Below are positions 1-7,740 of a stretch of 33,556 bases of DNA, piece by piece. The stretch is from a virus, in the IMG/VR virus record IMGVR_UViG_3300047409_000343, positions 1 through 33,556 of that record. The stretch is one strand, 5' to 3'. Each line of letters opens with the position of its first letter. Within the stretch, counting starts at the first letter, position 1. The position numbers and the translations under genes were made by a program. The notes beneath the pieces are model-generated. The model saw only the letters and a list, made by a program, of their open reading frames with translations. It searched no databases and was not told the origin of the DNA.

Positions 1-188
1 CCGCCGTAGGTGACCGACACCGTCATGGTGTTGTCTACGCTGGCGTTAGACCCCAACGGCACCGCGACGAGGGCCATCGTCGGCGTACCAACCGGGGTGT
101 GCGTGAACGTCGCACCGGCCGGCGAAGCCGGGGAGGCACCGATGGTGACGGTGCCGGCACTGCCTACGGCATCCCAGGTAGCGGCCAC
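1..188 (-). CDS. Partial structural-type protein, runs off left edge
   Basis: An open frame begins at a GTG (186-188 on the complement) with an ideal AGGAGG ribosome binding site at 196-201, 7 nt upstream. It stays open to base 1, so about 62 N-terminal residues are visible. They are rich in Ala, Thr, Val and Gly (start MAATWDAVGSAGTVTIG, end MTVSVTYGG), the composition of a beta-sandwich virion or decoration protein. The gene lies 19 nt downstream of the GH12-like gene and continues the TerL-linked block. The product cannot be named. It could be a decoration, minor tail or adhesin-like protein. The reading frame and start are well supported; the function is inference from composition. Confidence 0.6.
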   Translation of the reverse strand, partial: MAATWDAVGSAGTVTIGASPASPAGATFTHTPVGTPTMALVAVPLGSNASVDNTMTVSVTYG

Positions 189-207
189 CGGCTGGCCTCC
201 TAGCCGG

Positions 208-1125
208 TCAGCTCACGTTGATGGAGAACCCGGTCAGCGGATACGTCTGCGCCGACCCCCCCGTCGAGGCAATCTCGACCCCGTACTCGAAGGCGTTCGG
301 CACGTCGGTCGAGTGCAACCAACCCTGCGACACCAGCCACTGGTACACGGCGAGCAGGTCAACGCTGCCCGCTTTGACCTGCCCGCCCGTCCTGGCCAGC
401 ACCATGAAGTCCGTGCCGTTCCGCCACGCGCAGTACCCGACGCCGCCGATGGTCACGGGGGTGCAGCCGAGGGGCGGGATCTGGCCGGCCGTCGTCCACT
501 CGTTCCAGACCATGACCTCGATGTTGAAGTTGTTCAGCCAGTTGTCGTACGCCGCGTCCCACTCACCGACCCGGGGGAACTCCTCCGCGAACGTCGACGA
601 GATGGAGGCGTACTGCGCGATCGTCTTCCCCGACACCAGCCGTTGCGAGTCCGGGTAGGACTTGATCGCGCCCGGGTCCGAGGCCAGCTCTTCGAAGCTG
701 GCGTCGACGTACCAGGAGCTTTCGGAGCAGGCGTGCATGACCTGCGACCAGACGCCTTCGCCGTTCCAGACGTTGTTGTTGACGAGCAGGTTGGCGGTGT
801 AGCCGAAGGACCAGAACGGTCCGTCCGAGGTCTGGTTTGGGTTGGTACACGTCCCACCGCCCGTCGGCGTGTTCGAGGCCGTCACGGTTGCCGTGGCCGT
901 CACCGTGGCTGTCGCCGTGACCGTCGAGGGCGCCAGCAGGTCCAGGCGCTTGTCCACGGAGTTCATCGCCGAGTTCAGCGCCGCGAGCTGCGCGTCCCGA
1001 CACGCCGCCGTCTTCGCAGTGCACGGCGGAGTGTAAGACGTGGCGGCCAGCGCAACACCACCCGCGAGCAGCAGCACCGCCACCAGGACGGCGACCAGTG
1101 AGCTGCGCTTCACCGGGAGCCGCAT
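208..1125 (-). CDS. GH12-like endoglucanase-type protein with N-terminal export/anchor segment
   Basis: 305 aa. The start ATG at 1125 overlaps the upstream stop as ATGA. Residues ~7-30 (KRSSLVAVLVAVLLLAGGVA) form a basic-hydrophobic signal peptide or membrane anchor. A short Cys-containing segment follows, then a Thr/Val/Ala linker (repeated TVTATA) at about residues 75-90. The C-terminal ~210 residues carry glycoside hydrolase family 12 hallmarks: an NNVWN strand, YDNWLNNFNIEVMVWNEW with the candidate nucleophile Glu in EVMVW, and YGVEIASTGG near the C-terminus with the candidate acid/base Glu. GH12 enzymes cleave beta-1,4-glucans or xyloglucan. An exported GH12-like protein just downstream of terminase is unusual. 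It may act on host or environmental polysaccharide, or be a moron gene. Family call is from motifs; substrate is unknown. Confidence 0.75.
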   Translation of the reverse strand: MRLPVKRSSLVAVLVAVLLLAGGVALAATSYTPPCTAKTAACRDAQLAALNSAMNSVDKRLDLLAPSTVTATATVTATATVTASNTPTGGGTCTNPNQTSDGPFWSFGYTANLLVNNNVWNGEGVWSQVMHACSESSWYVDASFEELASDPGAIKSYPDSQRLVSGKTIAQYASISSTFAEEFPRVGEWDAAYDNWLNNFNIEVMVWNEWTTAGQIPPLGCTPVTIGGVGYCAWRNGTDFMVLARTGGQVKAGSVDLLAVYQWLVSQGWLHSTDVPNAFEYGVEIASTGGSAQTYPLTGFSINVS

Positions 1126-1676
1126 CAATGCCCCAACACCATCCACAGGGCCTGGATGCTGTTCGTGCCCGACGACGTGCCGCAGGTGGCGTCCAGAACG
1201 AGGCCCTGGTTTGTGGTGTGGTCCGCCGTGGTGACGACGGTGCCGCCCATCGGGATGACCTGACCCGGGAGGATCGCCGTCGTCGGCCACACCACGAACC
1301 CGTTGCCGACAATCGTCGCCAGCGACGCGGCCTGGTTCAACGCGCGGACCACCATGTGGAACTCGGCGTACCACGGCGACGACGCCGGGATAATGCCACC
1401 GGACGGGACCACCGCCGACGCGCCAAGCGACAGGTTCGTCGCCGCCGTCGCCGACTGCCCGAACCGGGGCGTGAACGTCCAGTTGATCCCGGTCGCGGAC
1501 TGGCAGATACCGCCGCAGCGAAGCGTGTACTCGGCGCCGACGACCATCTCCAGCGCCGGAATCGGCGTCCACAGCGCCGGGTTCCACAGTTCGGCCTCGG
1601 CCGTGAACGTCGCCAACGCGGTCGGCGCCGACGGCGGGGCATCCATGTAGGAGGCATAGACGGGGCGTGGGTACAT
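1125..1676 (-). CDS. Hypothetical structural-type protein
   Basis: 183 aa, ATG at 1676, ending in an ATGA overlap with the GH12-like gene, so the two are translationally coupled. It is rich in Ala, Thr, Gly, Pro and Trp, without membrane segments. It has one Cys pair (CGGIC) near residues 55-60 and ends LDATCGTSSGTNSIQALWMV. The composition and the preceding gene suggest a beta-rich virion-associated protein. Small virion proteins of this kind are common in actinophages. I do not recognise a specific family. An internal ATG (MDAPPS, 10 codons in) is a possible alternative start. Confidence 0.6.
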   Translation of the reverse strand: MYPRPVYASYMDAPPSAPTALATFTAEAELWNPALWTPIPALEMVVGAEYTLRCGGICQSATGINWTFTPRFGQSATAATNLSLGASAVVPSGGIIPASSPWYAEFHMVVRALNQAASLATIVGNGFVVWPTTAILPGQVIPMGGTVVTTADHTTNQGLVLDATCGTSSGTNSIQALWMVLGH

Positions 1677-1687
1677 GGCTCAGCCCT

Positions 1688-2059
1688 TCACGTTGCGGAG
1701 AACGAGACCGCGCCGGCCGCGATCGTGATGGACGTCGACGTAACCGACGAGCCGAGCGCGGCGCCGATCGCGTAGTTACCGGCCCCGTACGTGATCGACG
1801 ACCACGTCCCAAAGTGGGTGACTGCGACCGAGCCGCCGGTCGCGAACGTCATCGCCCCGGAGTTCGTCAGCGCCCCCGACGCGGCCGCGTTCCATGCGGC
1901 GGCCTGCCGGGCGTACGAGCCGGAGTTCGCGTTTTCCGACGCCCCCGTTGTTCCCGGGGTCGCGGTGTGCAGTGACGCGTCGGGCATGATGTTCGTGCTG
2001 CCGACACCGGCCATGCCGTTCAGGGCCGCGTTCTCCGCGGCCACACCCGCCAGCGCCAT
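1688..2059 (-). CDS. Tail-fibre-like minor virion protein
   Basis: 123 aa. The pattern of an N-terminal MALAGVAAENAALNGMA helix, then SLHTATPGTTGASE, SGSYARQAAAWNAAASGA and a V(T)HFGTWSS strand matches a small actinophage minor structural family, often labelled phage tail fibre protein, in which Gly-Ala-x-Glu and Tyr-Ala-Arg-Gln segments are conserved. It lies 3 nt downstream of the preceding gene and 11 nt upstream of the next, in one operon with TerL. It is expected to be an exposed or decoration-type virion component. The family resemblance is clear to me; its location on the particle is not. Confidence 0.65.
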   Translation of the reverse strand: MALAGVAAENAALNGMAGVGSTNIMPDASLHTATPGTTGASENANSGSYARQAAAWNAAASGALTNSGAMTFATGGSVAVTHFGTWSSITYGAGNYAIGAALGSSVTSTSITIAAGAVSFSAT

Positions 2060-2062
2060 GTC

Positions 2063-2494
2063 TCAGCCCTTCTGGGTGATGTTCGCGTGGGCGGAGCGGA
2101 TCGCGGCGATCCGCTGCGCGTGCTCGGGATGGTCGGTGTTCGTGCGGGCCTCGAAGCTCGCGAGGCTCTCATCGAGGGGCCGCGCCTGCTCGCCGCAGTG
2201 CCCGTCGTCGCATAGGTGCACGAACGGCGCCGGGTCCGGGTCGGAGACGGAGGGCCGGTGCAGTGGATGGCCCTCCGTCTCGTACCGCAGTCCGATCGCA
2301 TGGGACACGAGGCCGGCGTGCTCGACCGATGCGACCTCGATGAACGGTTCCGTGACGTCGTAGGTGGTGCCGTCCGGCAGCGTCACCGGCCCGCTGATCG
2401 TGTTCCCGGTGAAGACGACGGGGCCGTCGCTGGCGTAGTGATACAGGGGGGTGCCGTCCTCGTTCGTGCCGAGGCGGATCTTGGTCATCGTCAC
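2063..2494 (-). CDS. Hypothetical protein downstream of TerL
   Basis: 143 aa. A strong GGAGGAGG Shine-Dalgarno lies 6 nt upstream of GTG 2494, with an in-frame ATG two codons later. The N-terminal ~60 residues look like a small beta-barrel module (IRLGTNEDGTPLYHY, then PVTLPDGTTYDVT). The C-terminal part has an LCDDGHCG Cys/His cluster and a helical tail (PEHAQRIAAIRSAHANI). The Cys-His cluster could bind metal, but it is too short to assign. It is conserved in position between TerL and the small structural genes. Function unknown. Confidence 0.6.
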   Translation of the reverse strand: MTMTKIRLGTNEDGTPLYHYASDGPVVFTGNTISGPVTLPDGTTYDVTEPFIEVASVEHAGLVSHAIGLRYETEGHPLHRPSVSDPDPAPFVHLCDDGHCGEQARPLDESLASFEARTNTDHPEHAQRIAAIRSAHANITQKG

Positions 2495-2536
2495 GTTGGT
2501 CCTCCTCCAGGCGGGGTGACCTGCCCGGAGGGGCGG

Positions 2537-4015
2537 TCAGTAGGGGACGTTCATCAGGTCCAGGTCCGGGGACTTCGTGGGCGGCAGCGGGTCAGTCGCC
2601 TGCACCCAGTGGGCGGCGGCGACACGGGCGGCGTAGGCGGTGACGTCGACCTGGTCGTCGTTCGTGCCGGTCGGGAACTGCGCGAGCTCGTCGAGGTAGT
2701 CGACCAGCCACGGCGCGTCCGGTGGCAGCCACAGCCGTCCGGAGAACCAGCGGTCCGCCGCGGGCAGCGCCCGGGTCGTCTTGTCCGCGTCCGCCTCGAG
2801 CGGGGCGATCGGGACCCCTTGGCGGCCGGCCTCGTACACGAACGTCGTCCCGATGAACCCCTTCTCCACATACACGACGTCGCCGGGCTGCAGCCAGCGG
2901 GACCGCAATGGGGCTATCAGCTCGAAGTGCTGCGCCTCGGCGACGCGGTCGCGGACCAGGTCCAGCAGGATCAGGTCACCGGCCGGGGCGATCGCCCACG
3001 CGGCGCCGACAGTGAAGTCCGCGCTCGTCTTCGTGGACGCGGCGAGGTCGATGGTGATGAACCGGTAGCAGTCCCGCAGGTCGACGTCGCCGCCGTGGGA
3101 GTCGATGACGAACCGGTCCATCCCGGCGCCGTGATGCCACAGCCTGGCCCGGTCCCGGACGAACAGGGTGCCCTGCGTCTTACCTGGGTGCTGCTGGTAC
3201 ACCGGCTCGAACACCGCCGGGGAGCGGGTCTTGCGCAGCTGCGTGAAGTAGCCCGGTTCGCGGTCCCGGACGGACTTGAACTCCTCGCCCGGCTGCCGGC
3301 CGAGGGGGTCGCCGGCCTCGGCGATCGCGGGGATCGCGACGACCTCCCAGCCTTCCGGTTCCCTGTCGAGGATCCGCCCGGACAGGTCGTCGTGGTGCCA
3401 GCGGGTCTGCACGATCACGACCCGGGCACGACCCGATAGGCGGGGTGTGATCGAACCTTCCCACGTGTCCCACGCGTCGTCGCGGAACACGATCGACGAG
3501 GCCTCGCGCATGCCCTTGATCGGGTCGTCGACGATGACCTCGTCGGCGGGCTCACCGGTGATGCCGCCGCGGATGCCGGCGCAGTAGATGCCGCCGCCTT
3601 CGTCGGTGAGCCACGACCCGGCGGCCTTGGAGTCGGCGCGGAGCCGGATCCGGGTCCGCAGGACCGGGTGCTGCTCGATGTCGCGTTTGATCTCGCGGCC
3701 CCACCGGCGGGCGCGCTGCAGGTCGTATGACAAGATCACGATCCGCAGGGACGGGTCGTCGTACAGCCGCCACGTCGGGTAGCGGCGGGAGACCTTCTGG
3801 GACTTGCCTTCCTGCGGCGGCATGAACCACATGAGCTTGGCGATGCGGCCGTCGGCGAGGTCGACGAGCTTGTGGTCGAGGAGGTCGAGTGCCGGGGATT
3901 GGCGGTGGCGGACGTCGAGCTCGAACGTCATCTCACCGGGGGTTGCCCACCGCCGCCCGAGTGTCGTGGTCGTGGTGAGCTGCTTGAGGGCGGGGAGCCA
4001 TGCGGGTGCGGTCAT
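2537..4015 (-). CDS. terL: Terminase large subunit (TerL)
   Basis: 492 aa, full length for the family. It is the ATPase/nuclease motor that cuts concatemeric DNA and drives it into the prohead. The ATPase domain shows a variant Walker A (PPQEGKS, residues 66-72), a Walker B strand VIVDDP (160-165) and a coupling-type motif IVQTRWHHDD (~201-210). The RNase H-like nuclease domain starts at ~318. Acidic residues D323 (FITIDLAAS), E384 (VYVEKGFIG) and D454/D457 (TNDDQVDVTAY) fit the catalytic metal-binding set. The organisation matches the actinophage 'phage terminase large subunit, C-terminal domain' type. It lies 81 nt downstream of a small HTH gene in the minus-strand packaging operon. The start ATG 4015 has only a weak ribosome binding site. 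Confidence 0.95.
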   Translation of the reverse strand: MTAPAWLPALKQLTTTTTLGRRWATPGEMTFELDVRHRQSPALDLLDHKLVDLADGRIAKLMWFMPPQEGKSQKVSRRYPTWRLYDDPSLRIVILSYDLQRARRWGREIKRDIEQHPVLRTRIRLRADSKAAGSWLTDEGGGIYCAGIRGGITGEPADEVIVDDPIKGMREASSIVFRDDAWDTWEGSITPRLSGRARVVIVQTRWHHDDLSGRILDREPEGWEVVAIPAIAEAGDPLGRQPGEEFKSVRDREPGYFTQLRKTRSPAVFEPVYQQHPGKTQGTLFVRDRARLWHHGAGMDRFVIDSHGGDVDLRDCYRFITIDLAASTKTSADFTVGAAWAIAPAGDLILLDLVRDRVAEAQHFELIAPLRSRWLQPGDVVYVEKGFIGTTFVYEAGRQGVPIAPLEADADKTTRALPAADRWFSGRLWLPPDAPWLVDYLDELAQFPTGTNDDQVDVTAYAARVAAAHWVQATDPLPPTKSPDLDLMNVPY

Positions 4016-4042
4016 CGGCTCACCCGGCCTCGGACATGGAAG

Positions 4043-4074
4043 CGGACCCCCGCCCGGTGGGCATAGAGGGTCCG
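4043..4074. other. Nested inverted repeat upstream of terL
   Basis: In the 81-nt gap between the HTH gene and terL there is a perfect 7-bp inverted repeat (CGGACCC 4043-4049, GGGTCCG 4068-4074). Inside it is a second 4-bp hairpin (GCCC-GGT-GGGC, 4052-4062). It has no T-tract on either strand. It could be an attenuator, an mRNA processing site or part of a terminase recognition region. The last is suggested only by its place between putative terminase genes. Confidence 0.35.
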
Positions 4075-4096
4075 TCTGCAGATCACGTTCACACAG

Positions 4097-4312
4097 TCAC
4101 CGACCGTGGTCAAGCGCCGTGCGATTCGGGGCCGACGTGTCGCGGTCGCGGAGGAACGCGGTGAGCTCGGCCAGGTCCCAGCGGGCCGAGCGAGCCGTGC
4201 CCACGTTGTGGAGCCGGTCTGGCCAGCGTCGCGCCCACATGTGGATGGTGACCGGGCGTACGCACGCGAAGGCCGCAGCCTCGTCAGTACGGAGCAGGAT
4301 CGGCTCAGGCAT
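4097..4312 (-). CDS. Small helix-turn-helix (MerR/excisionase-type) DNA-binding protein
   Basis: 71 aa from ATG 4312, overlapping the upstream stop by 8 nt; an in-frame GTG at 4330 is an alternative. It reads MPEPILLRTDEAAAFACVRP, then TIHMWARRW, then ARWDLAELTAFL. This is the MerR/AlpA/excisionase-like winged helix layout: a helix with 'EAAA', a recognition helix with 'V-x-I-x-x-W', and a C-terminal 'W-D-L-A-E-L' wing/helix. Such proteins are common next to actinophage terminases. It may bind a packaging or regulatory site. The fold call is good; the role is inferred from position. Confidence 0.65.
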   Translation of the reverse strand: MPEPILLRTDEAAAFACVRPVTIHMWARRWPDRLHNVGTARSARWDLAELTAFLRDRDTSAPNRTALDHGR

Positions 4313-5042
4313 GGGCCGCCGCCCGCTCACGTAGCCAGACGGCGTGCGCGGCCCATGCCTCCTCCTCGACCTCCGGCCGGGTCCACAGGTACCGCTCCTG
4401 AGCCGCCAGCTCGATCCAGAACAACCGCGACCACCGCGACCCGCAGCCGGATGCCGGCCACGGGATGCGGGTCCAGTAGCCGCCGACGCACCACACGTCC
4501 GATGAGGCGTCGCGGCGGACCTTCAGCGTCCCGCCGCACTCCGAGCACGACACGCGCAGCTCGATCGCCGGCACCTGGTACGACAGCAGCACGCGCGCCG
4601 CGGCTGTCCAGGAGTAGACGGTTCGGACGGCGGCTTCGACGTCGCGGCCTTTCGCGGTCTGGGCCAGCTGGAGGATGTCCCGGCATGCCTCGACAGGGTT
4701 GCCGCCGGCCCGCCATGCGTGACCTTGGGCTCGGGCCAGGGTCTGGCGTAGCGCGAATGCCGCCGTCGTGATGCGCGCCAGCTCCTCGACGTACACGGAT
4801 CCGGTCGGGGTGCGGCTGGAGGGTTTGGTGTGGCCACCGTCGCCATAGGCGGCGGAGCCGAGGCGGCCGGCCGCGCGGTCCAGGAGCGTCAGGAGGCCGG
4901 CGGCTCGGGTGGTGTGTTCGCGGCTGGTCCACTTCCCGCGCTCGCGTCGGCGGATCCGCTCTCTCGTGGTGACCTGGACGGTGAGTTCGTCGACGAGGAG
5001 CGCCAGGTCCTCGAACGCGGTCAGGTCGTGCCGGTCCTTCAC
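4305..5042 (-). CDS. Actinophage hypothetical protein with C-terminal zinc-ribbon-like segment
   Basis: 245 aa. ATG 5042 overlaps the TerS stop (ATGA). The first ~140 residues are helical and charged (EDLALLVDELTVQV, RIRRRERGKWTSREHTTRAA). A CSECGGTLKVRRD segment with a later WCVGGYW (about residues 168-190) looks like a treble-clef or zinc ribbon, and the Trp/Glu-rich C-terminus is helical (ERYLWTRPEVEEEAWAAHAVWL). It sits between TerS and the HTH gene. I recognise it as a conserved actinophage arrangement but not as a protein of known function. DNA binding during packaging is plausible but unproven. Confidence 0.6.
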   Translation of the reverse strand: MKDRHDLTAFEDLALLVDELTVQVTTRERIRRRERGKWTSREHTTRAAGLLTLLDRAAGRLGSAAYGDGGHTKPSSRTPTGSVYVEELARITTAAFALRQTLARAQGHAWRAGGNPVEACRDILQLAQTAKGRDVEAAVRTVYSWTAAARVLLSYQVPAIELRVSCSECGGTLKVRRDASSDVWCVGGYWTRIPWPASGCGSRWSRLFWIELAAQERYLWTRPEVEEEAWAAHAVWLRERAAAHA

Positions 5043-5683
5043 GCGACCTCCAGTCGGCCGATGGCGTCGACCAGGGCGGTCTGCGTCTCGGGCGCGTCCC
5101 AGCGGTGCCCGAGCGCGTGCGCGAACGCCTGCAGAAGAGTCGTGACCTGCTCGGCGTCCCGTCGGACCACGTCCGCGCTCATCGCGGCGATGCCCAGGCC
5201 CACGAACGACGTCGAAATGTCCGCCGCGATCTTCAGGGACCGCCAGTAGATCTCCAGGTACACGCTGGGGCGCTGGAACTTGCCGGTCATGTCCCGCTGC
5301 GCCCAGCCCTCCGGGTCGTAGGTGGACAGCATGATCGCTGCGGCGCGGACGTCCGCGACCGACCGGTCGAGCATCTCCTGCATGGCGGCCAGCGCGTCCG
5401 TGCCCGTGGCCCGCAGACCCAGCCGCGCCGACGTCGCCGCCATCGCCGCATCCGCCTTCTCAACCTCAGCCGCCTTCTTCCCCGACGGCGAGTTCCCCAG
5501 GTGCAGATAGCAGTGCCCGAACCCGACGTGTTCCGTCTTGAACCCAGCCGGGTTCCGACACTTCCCCGGCCCCTGCTTCTTCGGCGCCCCACACTTCCGC
5601 GCTCCATGACCGGGCACACGCCCCCGACGCTCCACGACGGGCGACACCTTCGGCGCGGTCTTCGATGGCTTGGGGGGTGTCAT
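5039..5683 (-). CDS. terS: Terminase small subunit-like protein
   Basis: 214 aa, with ATG 5683 in an ATGA overlap with the upstream gene; codons before this start are out of character. A basic N-terminus is followed by a Cys-rich segment (KCGAPKKQGPGKCRNPAG, then HVGFGHCYLHLGNSPSG, about residues 28-65). This is the signature I associate with actinophage small terminases. The rest is helical (EVEKADAAMAATSARLGL, ALAAMQEMLDRSVADVRAA). TerS recognises the packaging site and loads TerL. Here it is separated from terL by two genes. The assignment rests on the Cys motif and context. Confidence 0.7.
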   Translation of the reverse strand: MTPPKPSKTAPKVSPVVERRGRVPGHGARKCGAPKKQGPGKCRNPAGFKTEHVGFGHCYLHLGNSPSGKKAAEVEKADAAMAATSARLGLRATGTDALAAMQEMLDRSVADVRAAAIMLSTYDPEGWAQRDMTGKFQRPSVYLEIYWRSLKIAADISTSFVGLGIAAMSADVVRRDAEQVTTLLQAFAHALGHRWDAPETQTALVDAIGRLEVA

Positions 5684-6006
5684 CCGATGAGCCACCGTGC
5701 TGCGCGGTATGTGAGGGCGGCGAGTAGGGCTGCGGCGCTGAGCCAGGCGGTGGTCGCGAACGTGGCTCGTGCATATAGGGCGGCTTGAGAGTGGGTTGAG
5801 AGTTGAGCGGGGCGCGGGCCCGGGTCGGGCGTGGCCGGGGTTTCTAGTGACGTTGAGAGCTGCTGCTCGTCCTGGCGTCGTTGGGCGATGGCGAGGACCT
5901 GGGGGTCCGTGATGGAACCCACGATCTGCTGGCCAAAGAGGAGCCGCCCGTCGGGGTCCACGTGGACGGCGGGAACCGCCGCTAGATGCCGGCGAGACGC
6001 GCTCAT
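5680..6006 (-). CDS. Small membrane protein with single C-terminal TM segment
   Basis: 108 aa from ATG 6006; stop overlaps the terS start (ATGA). The N-terminal half includes AVPAVHVDPDGRLLFGQQIV and a Gln-rich helix, followed by a Pro-rich linker. The C-terminal residues ~82-105 form one hydrophobic helix (TTAWLSAAALLAALTYRAAR) that would anchor the protein with its N-terminus in the cytoplasm. Sequence upstream in this frame is Pro/Ser/Thr-rich noise, so the shorter start is preferred. Function unknown. Confidence 0.5.
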   Translation of the reverse strand: MSASRRHLAAVPAVHVDPDGRLLFGQQIVGSITDPQVLAIAQRRQDEQQLSTSLETPATPDPGPRPAQLSTHSQAALYARATFATTAWLSAAALLAALTYRAARWLIG

Positions 6007-6019
6007 GATCCATTCCGGG

Positions 6020-6266
6020 TCATCGGGTCTCCAGGTTCTTGATGCCGAGCCGGGCTCGGGCTTCGTCGTACTGGTGCTGGCTGGCCCGGCGGCGGCCGTA
6101 GGCGATCGCGCGGTCGTCGACGAGTCCGGATAGGGCCACGGGGGTGAGCTGGTTCGGGTCGCGGCCAGACCGGGGGGTCGTGGTTGACCACGAGTGGTCG
6201 CATGATCGACGCCGGCAGCATGCACCGCTCGACCAGGTGCGGCCCGGCGATCGTGCAGGCGGTCAT
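6020..6266 (-). CDS. Small protein with apparent frameshift at a homopolymer
   Basis: ATG 6266 overlaps the dnaB stop (ATGA). The frame reads MTACTIAGPHLVERCMLPAS, then LVVNHDPP, then turns into Pro/Arg-rich sequence after a C6 run (G6 on the plus strand, 6172-6177). The neighbouring frame from that point is protein-like: GRDPNQLTPVALSGLVDDRA, AYGRRRASQHQYDEARARLG, IKNLETR, ending at TGA 6020-6022. Removing one base from the run joins the two into an 81-aa protein. As written, the unshifted frame would run on to 6003. I read this as a sequencing indel or a real inactivating mutation. Function unknown. Confidence 0.55.
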
Positions 6267-7546
6267 GAGTACTCCGCGAGGTCGACGAACCGCGAGTAGT
6301 GGTCCTGCGCGGCGAGGGCGACAGCGAGCTGCCCGGGGCCGTTGCGCTGCTTCGCTATCCACAGGTCGACCTCGCCCTTGCGGTGGTCGGTGTCAGGTCG
6401 GTGCAGCAGGATCACGACGTCGGCGTCGTTCTCGATGCCGCCGGACTCGCGCAGGTCGGCGAGGTCGGGGCGGCCGTCGCGGCGGTCCACGGACTTGCGG
6501 GACAGCTGCGACAGGAGGACGACGACGACCTGCTCGGCCTTCGCCATCAGCTTCAGGCCGCGGGTAGTCTCTTCGATGCCTTCGCGGCGGGACGCGGCCG
6601 TGGTGGGCATGCGCATCAACTGCAGGTAGTCGACGGCCAGGACCCGCAGCTTGTGCCGGCGCACGAACGCGCGCAGCGAGGCGAGGGTTTGGGTGTCCGA
6701 GTCGTCGACGTATAGGGGGGCGCCGGCGATGCGGTCGCGGGCCTTGGCGATGCGGATCCAGTCGGCTTCCTCGAGCTCGCGTCGCTGCAGCCGGTCGAGG
6801 GGGACACGGGCCTCGGCGGCGAGGCCGCGGAGGGTGACCTCGCGGCGGGACATTTCCAACGATGCGACGCCGGCCGGTTCGCCGGTGTGGATGGCCACGT
6901 ACCGGGCGACGTCCAGGGCCACGATGCTCTTCCCGACCGAGGGTCGGGCGCCGATCACGATGAGCTGCCCGGCCTGCATCGGGTTCAAGTACACGTCGAG
7001 GCTGTTGTAGCCGGTGGGGATGCCGTCCGGGCCTGCCCCGGACTCGATGTCGTCGATGAGCGGGTCGACCAGGTCGCCGAGCTGCTGCGCACCGTTGCCG
7101 GCGGTCTCGGGCATGACCGACCGGAGTGTTTCCTCGGCGAGCTCGAGGCGCTCGACCAGGTCCCCTGGGGTCTTCGCAATCACGGTGATCCGGGAGGCTG
7201 CTGCGACGAGGCGCCGGTCGGTGGCCTGCCCGACGATCTCTCGGGCGTAGAACACGGCGTTCCCCACGGTGGGAACGCCGGCCATCAGGTGGTGCAGGTA
7301 TGGGGCGCCGCCGGCGCGGGCGAGGTCGCCGGCGCGGTGCAGCTCGGCGGCGACCGTGATCGGGTCGGTGGGGGTGCCTTGTTCGTACAGGGCGAGCGCG
7401 GCGGCGTAGATCAGCTGGTGCTTGGGCTGGTAGAAGTCACCGGGCTCGAGCATCGGCGCGAGGTCGGCGATCGCGCCCGGGCCGAGCATCACCGCGCCGA
7501 GAACGGCCTCTTCCGCGGTGACGGTTCGCTCGTCCACGGCGGTCAC
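6263..7546 (-). CDS. dnaB: Replicative DNA helicase, DnaB-like
   Basis: 427 aa from GTG 7546, which overlaps the upstream stop as GTGA; longer in-frame extensions are shadow sequence. The N-terminal domain (EEAVLGAVMLGPGAIADLAP onward) is the DnaB primase-interaction domain. The RecA-like C-terminal domain has Walker A GARPSVGKS (199-207), Walker B AVDYLQL (~304-310), LSQLSR (~345-350) and the H4-type GGIENDADVVILLHRP motif with the arginine-finger region. It unwinds DNA 5' to 3' at the phage fork. It is the last gene of the replication block and probably works with the replisome organiser at 9517-10338, a putative loader. Confidence 0.95.
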   Translation of the reverse strand: MTAVDERTVTAEEAVLGAVMLGPGAIADLAPMLEPGDFYQPKHQLIYAAALALYEQGTPTDPITVAAELHRAGDLARAGGAPYLHHLMAGVPTVGNAVFYAREIVGQATDRRLVAAASRITVIAKTPGDLVERLELAEETLRSVMPETAGNGAQQLGDLVDPLIDDIESGAGPDGIPTGYNSLDVYLNPMQAGQLIVIGARPSVGKSIVALDVARYVAIHTGEPAGVASLEMSRREVTLRGLAAEARVPLDRLQRRELEEADWIRIAKARDRIAGAPLYVDDSDTQTLASLRAFVRRHKLRVLAVDYLQLMRMPTTAASRREGIEETTRGLKLMAKAEQVVVVLLSQLSRKSVDRRDGRPDLADLRESGGIENDADVVILLHRPDTDHRKGEVDLWIAKQRNGPGQLAVALAAQDHYSRFVDLAEYS

Positions 7547-7740
7547 CGGCAGGCCCTCTCGCGGTAGCCGCCGGCCGGGATGCCGACGTAGGTGCCGGCC
7601 TTCGCCCACCACATCTCCATCCGTGACATGTGGGACTTGGGCGCGGGCTTGCCGTTCGACGTGACACACGGCTGGCCGATCAGGGCGCCGCAGTGAACGC
7701 AGGGCTCCTCGCGCTGCTGCTCCGCCGACTGGGCACTCAT
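7543..7740 (-). CDS. Small zinc-finger protein
   Basis: 65 aa from ATG 7740 (ATGA overlap with the DUF4326-type gene). It has a C-x2-C (CVHCGALIGQPC) followed by TSNGKPAPKSHMSRM. This Cys-Cys-Cys-His arrangement is the small phage zinc-finger type with 'G-x-P-C-x-T-x-x-G' and a downstream His-x-x-Arg. Such proteins are often encoded near replication genes in actinophages. It ends directly against dnaB with GTGA coupling. Nucleic-acid binding is likely; a specific role cannot be given. Confidence 0.65.
   Translation of the reverse strand: MSAQSAEQQREEPCVHCGALIGQPCVTSNGKPAPKSHMSRMEMWWAKAGTYVGIPAGGYRERACR

Noticed and set aside
10-1101. 363-aa plus-strand frame at the left end
   Set aside because: Arg/Val/Gly-rich shadow of the minus-strand GH12-like and structural genes, with no ribosome binding site and no family pattern.
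2216-3439. 407-aa plus-strand frame opposite terL
   Set aside because: Long only because GC-rich antisense frames lack stops. The minus-strand TerL motifs are complete, and this frame is Arg/Gly/Val-rich without domains.
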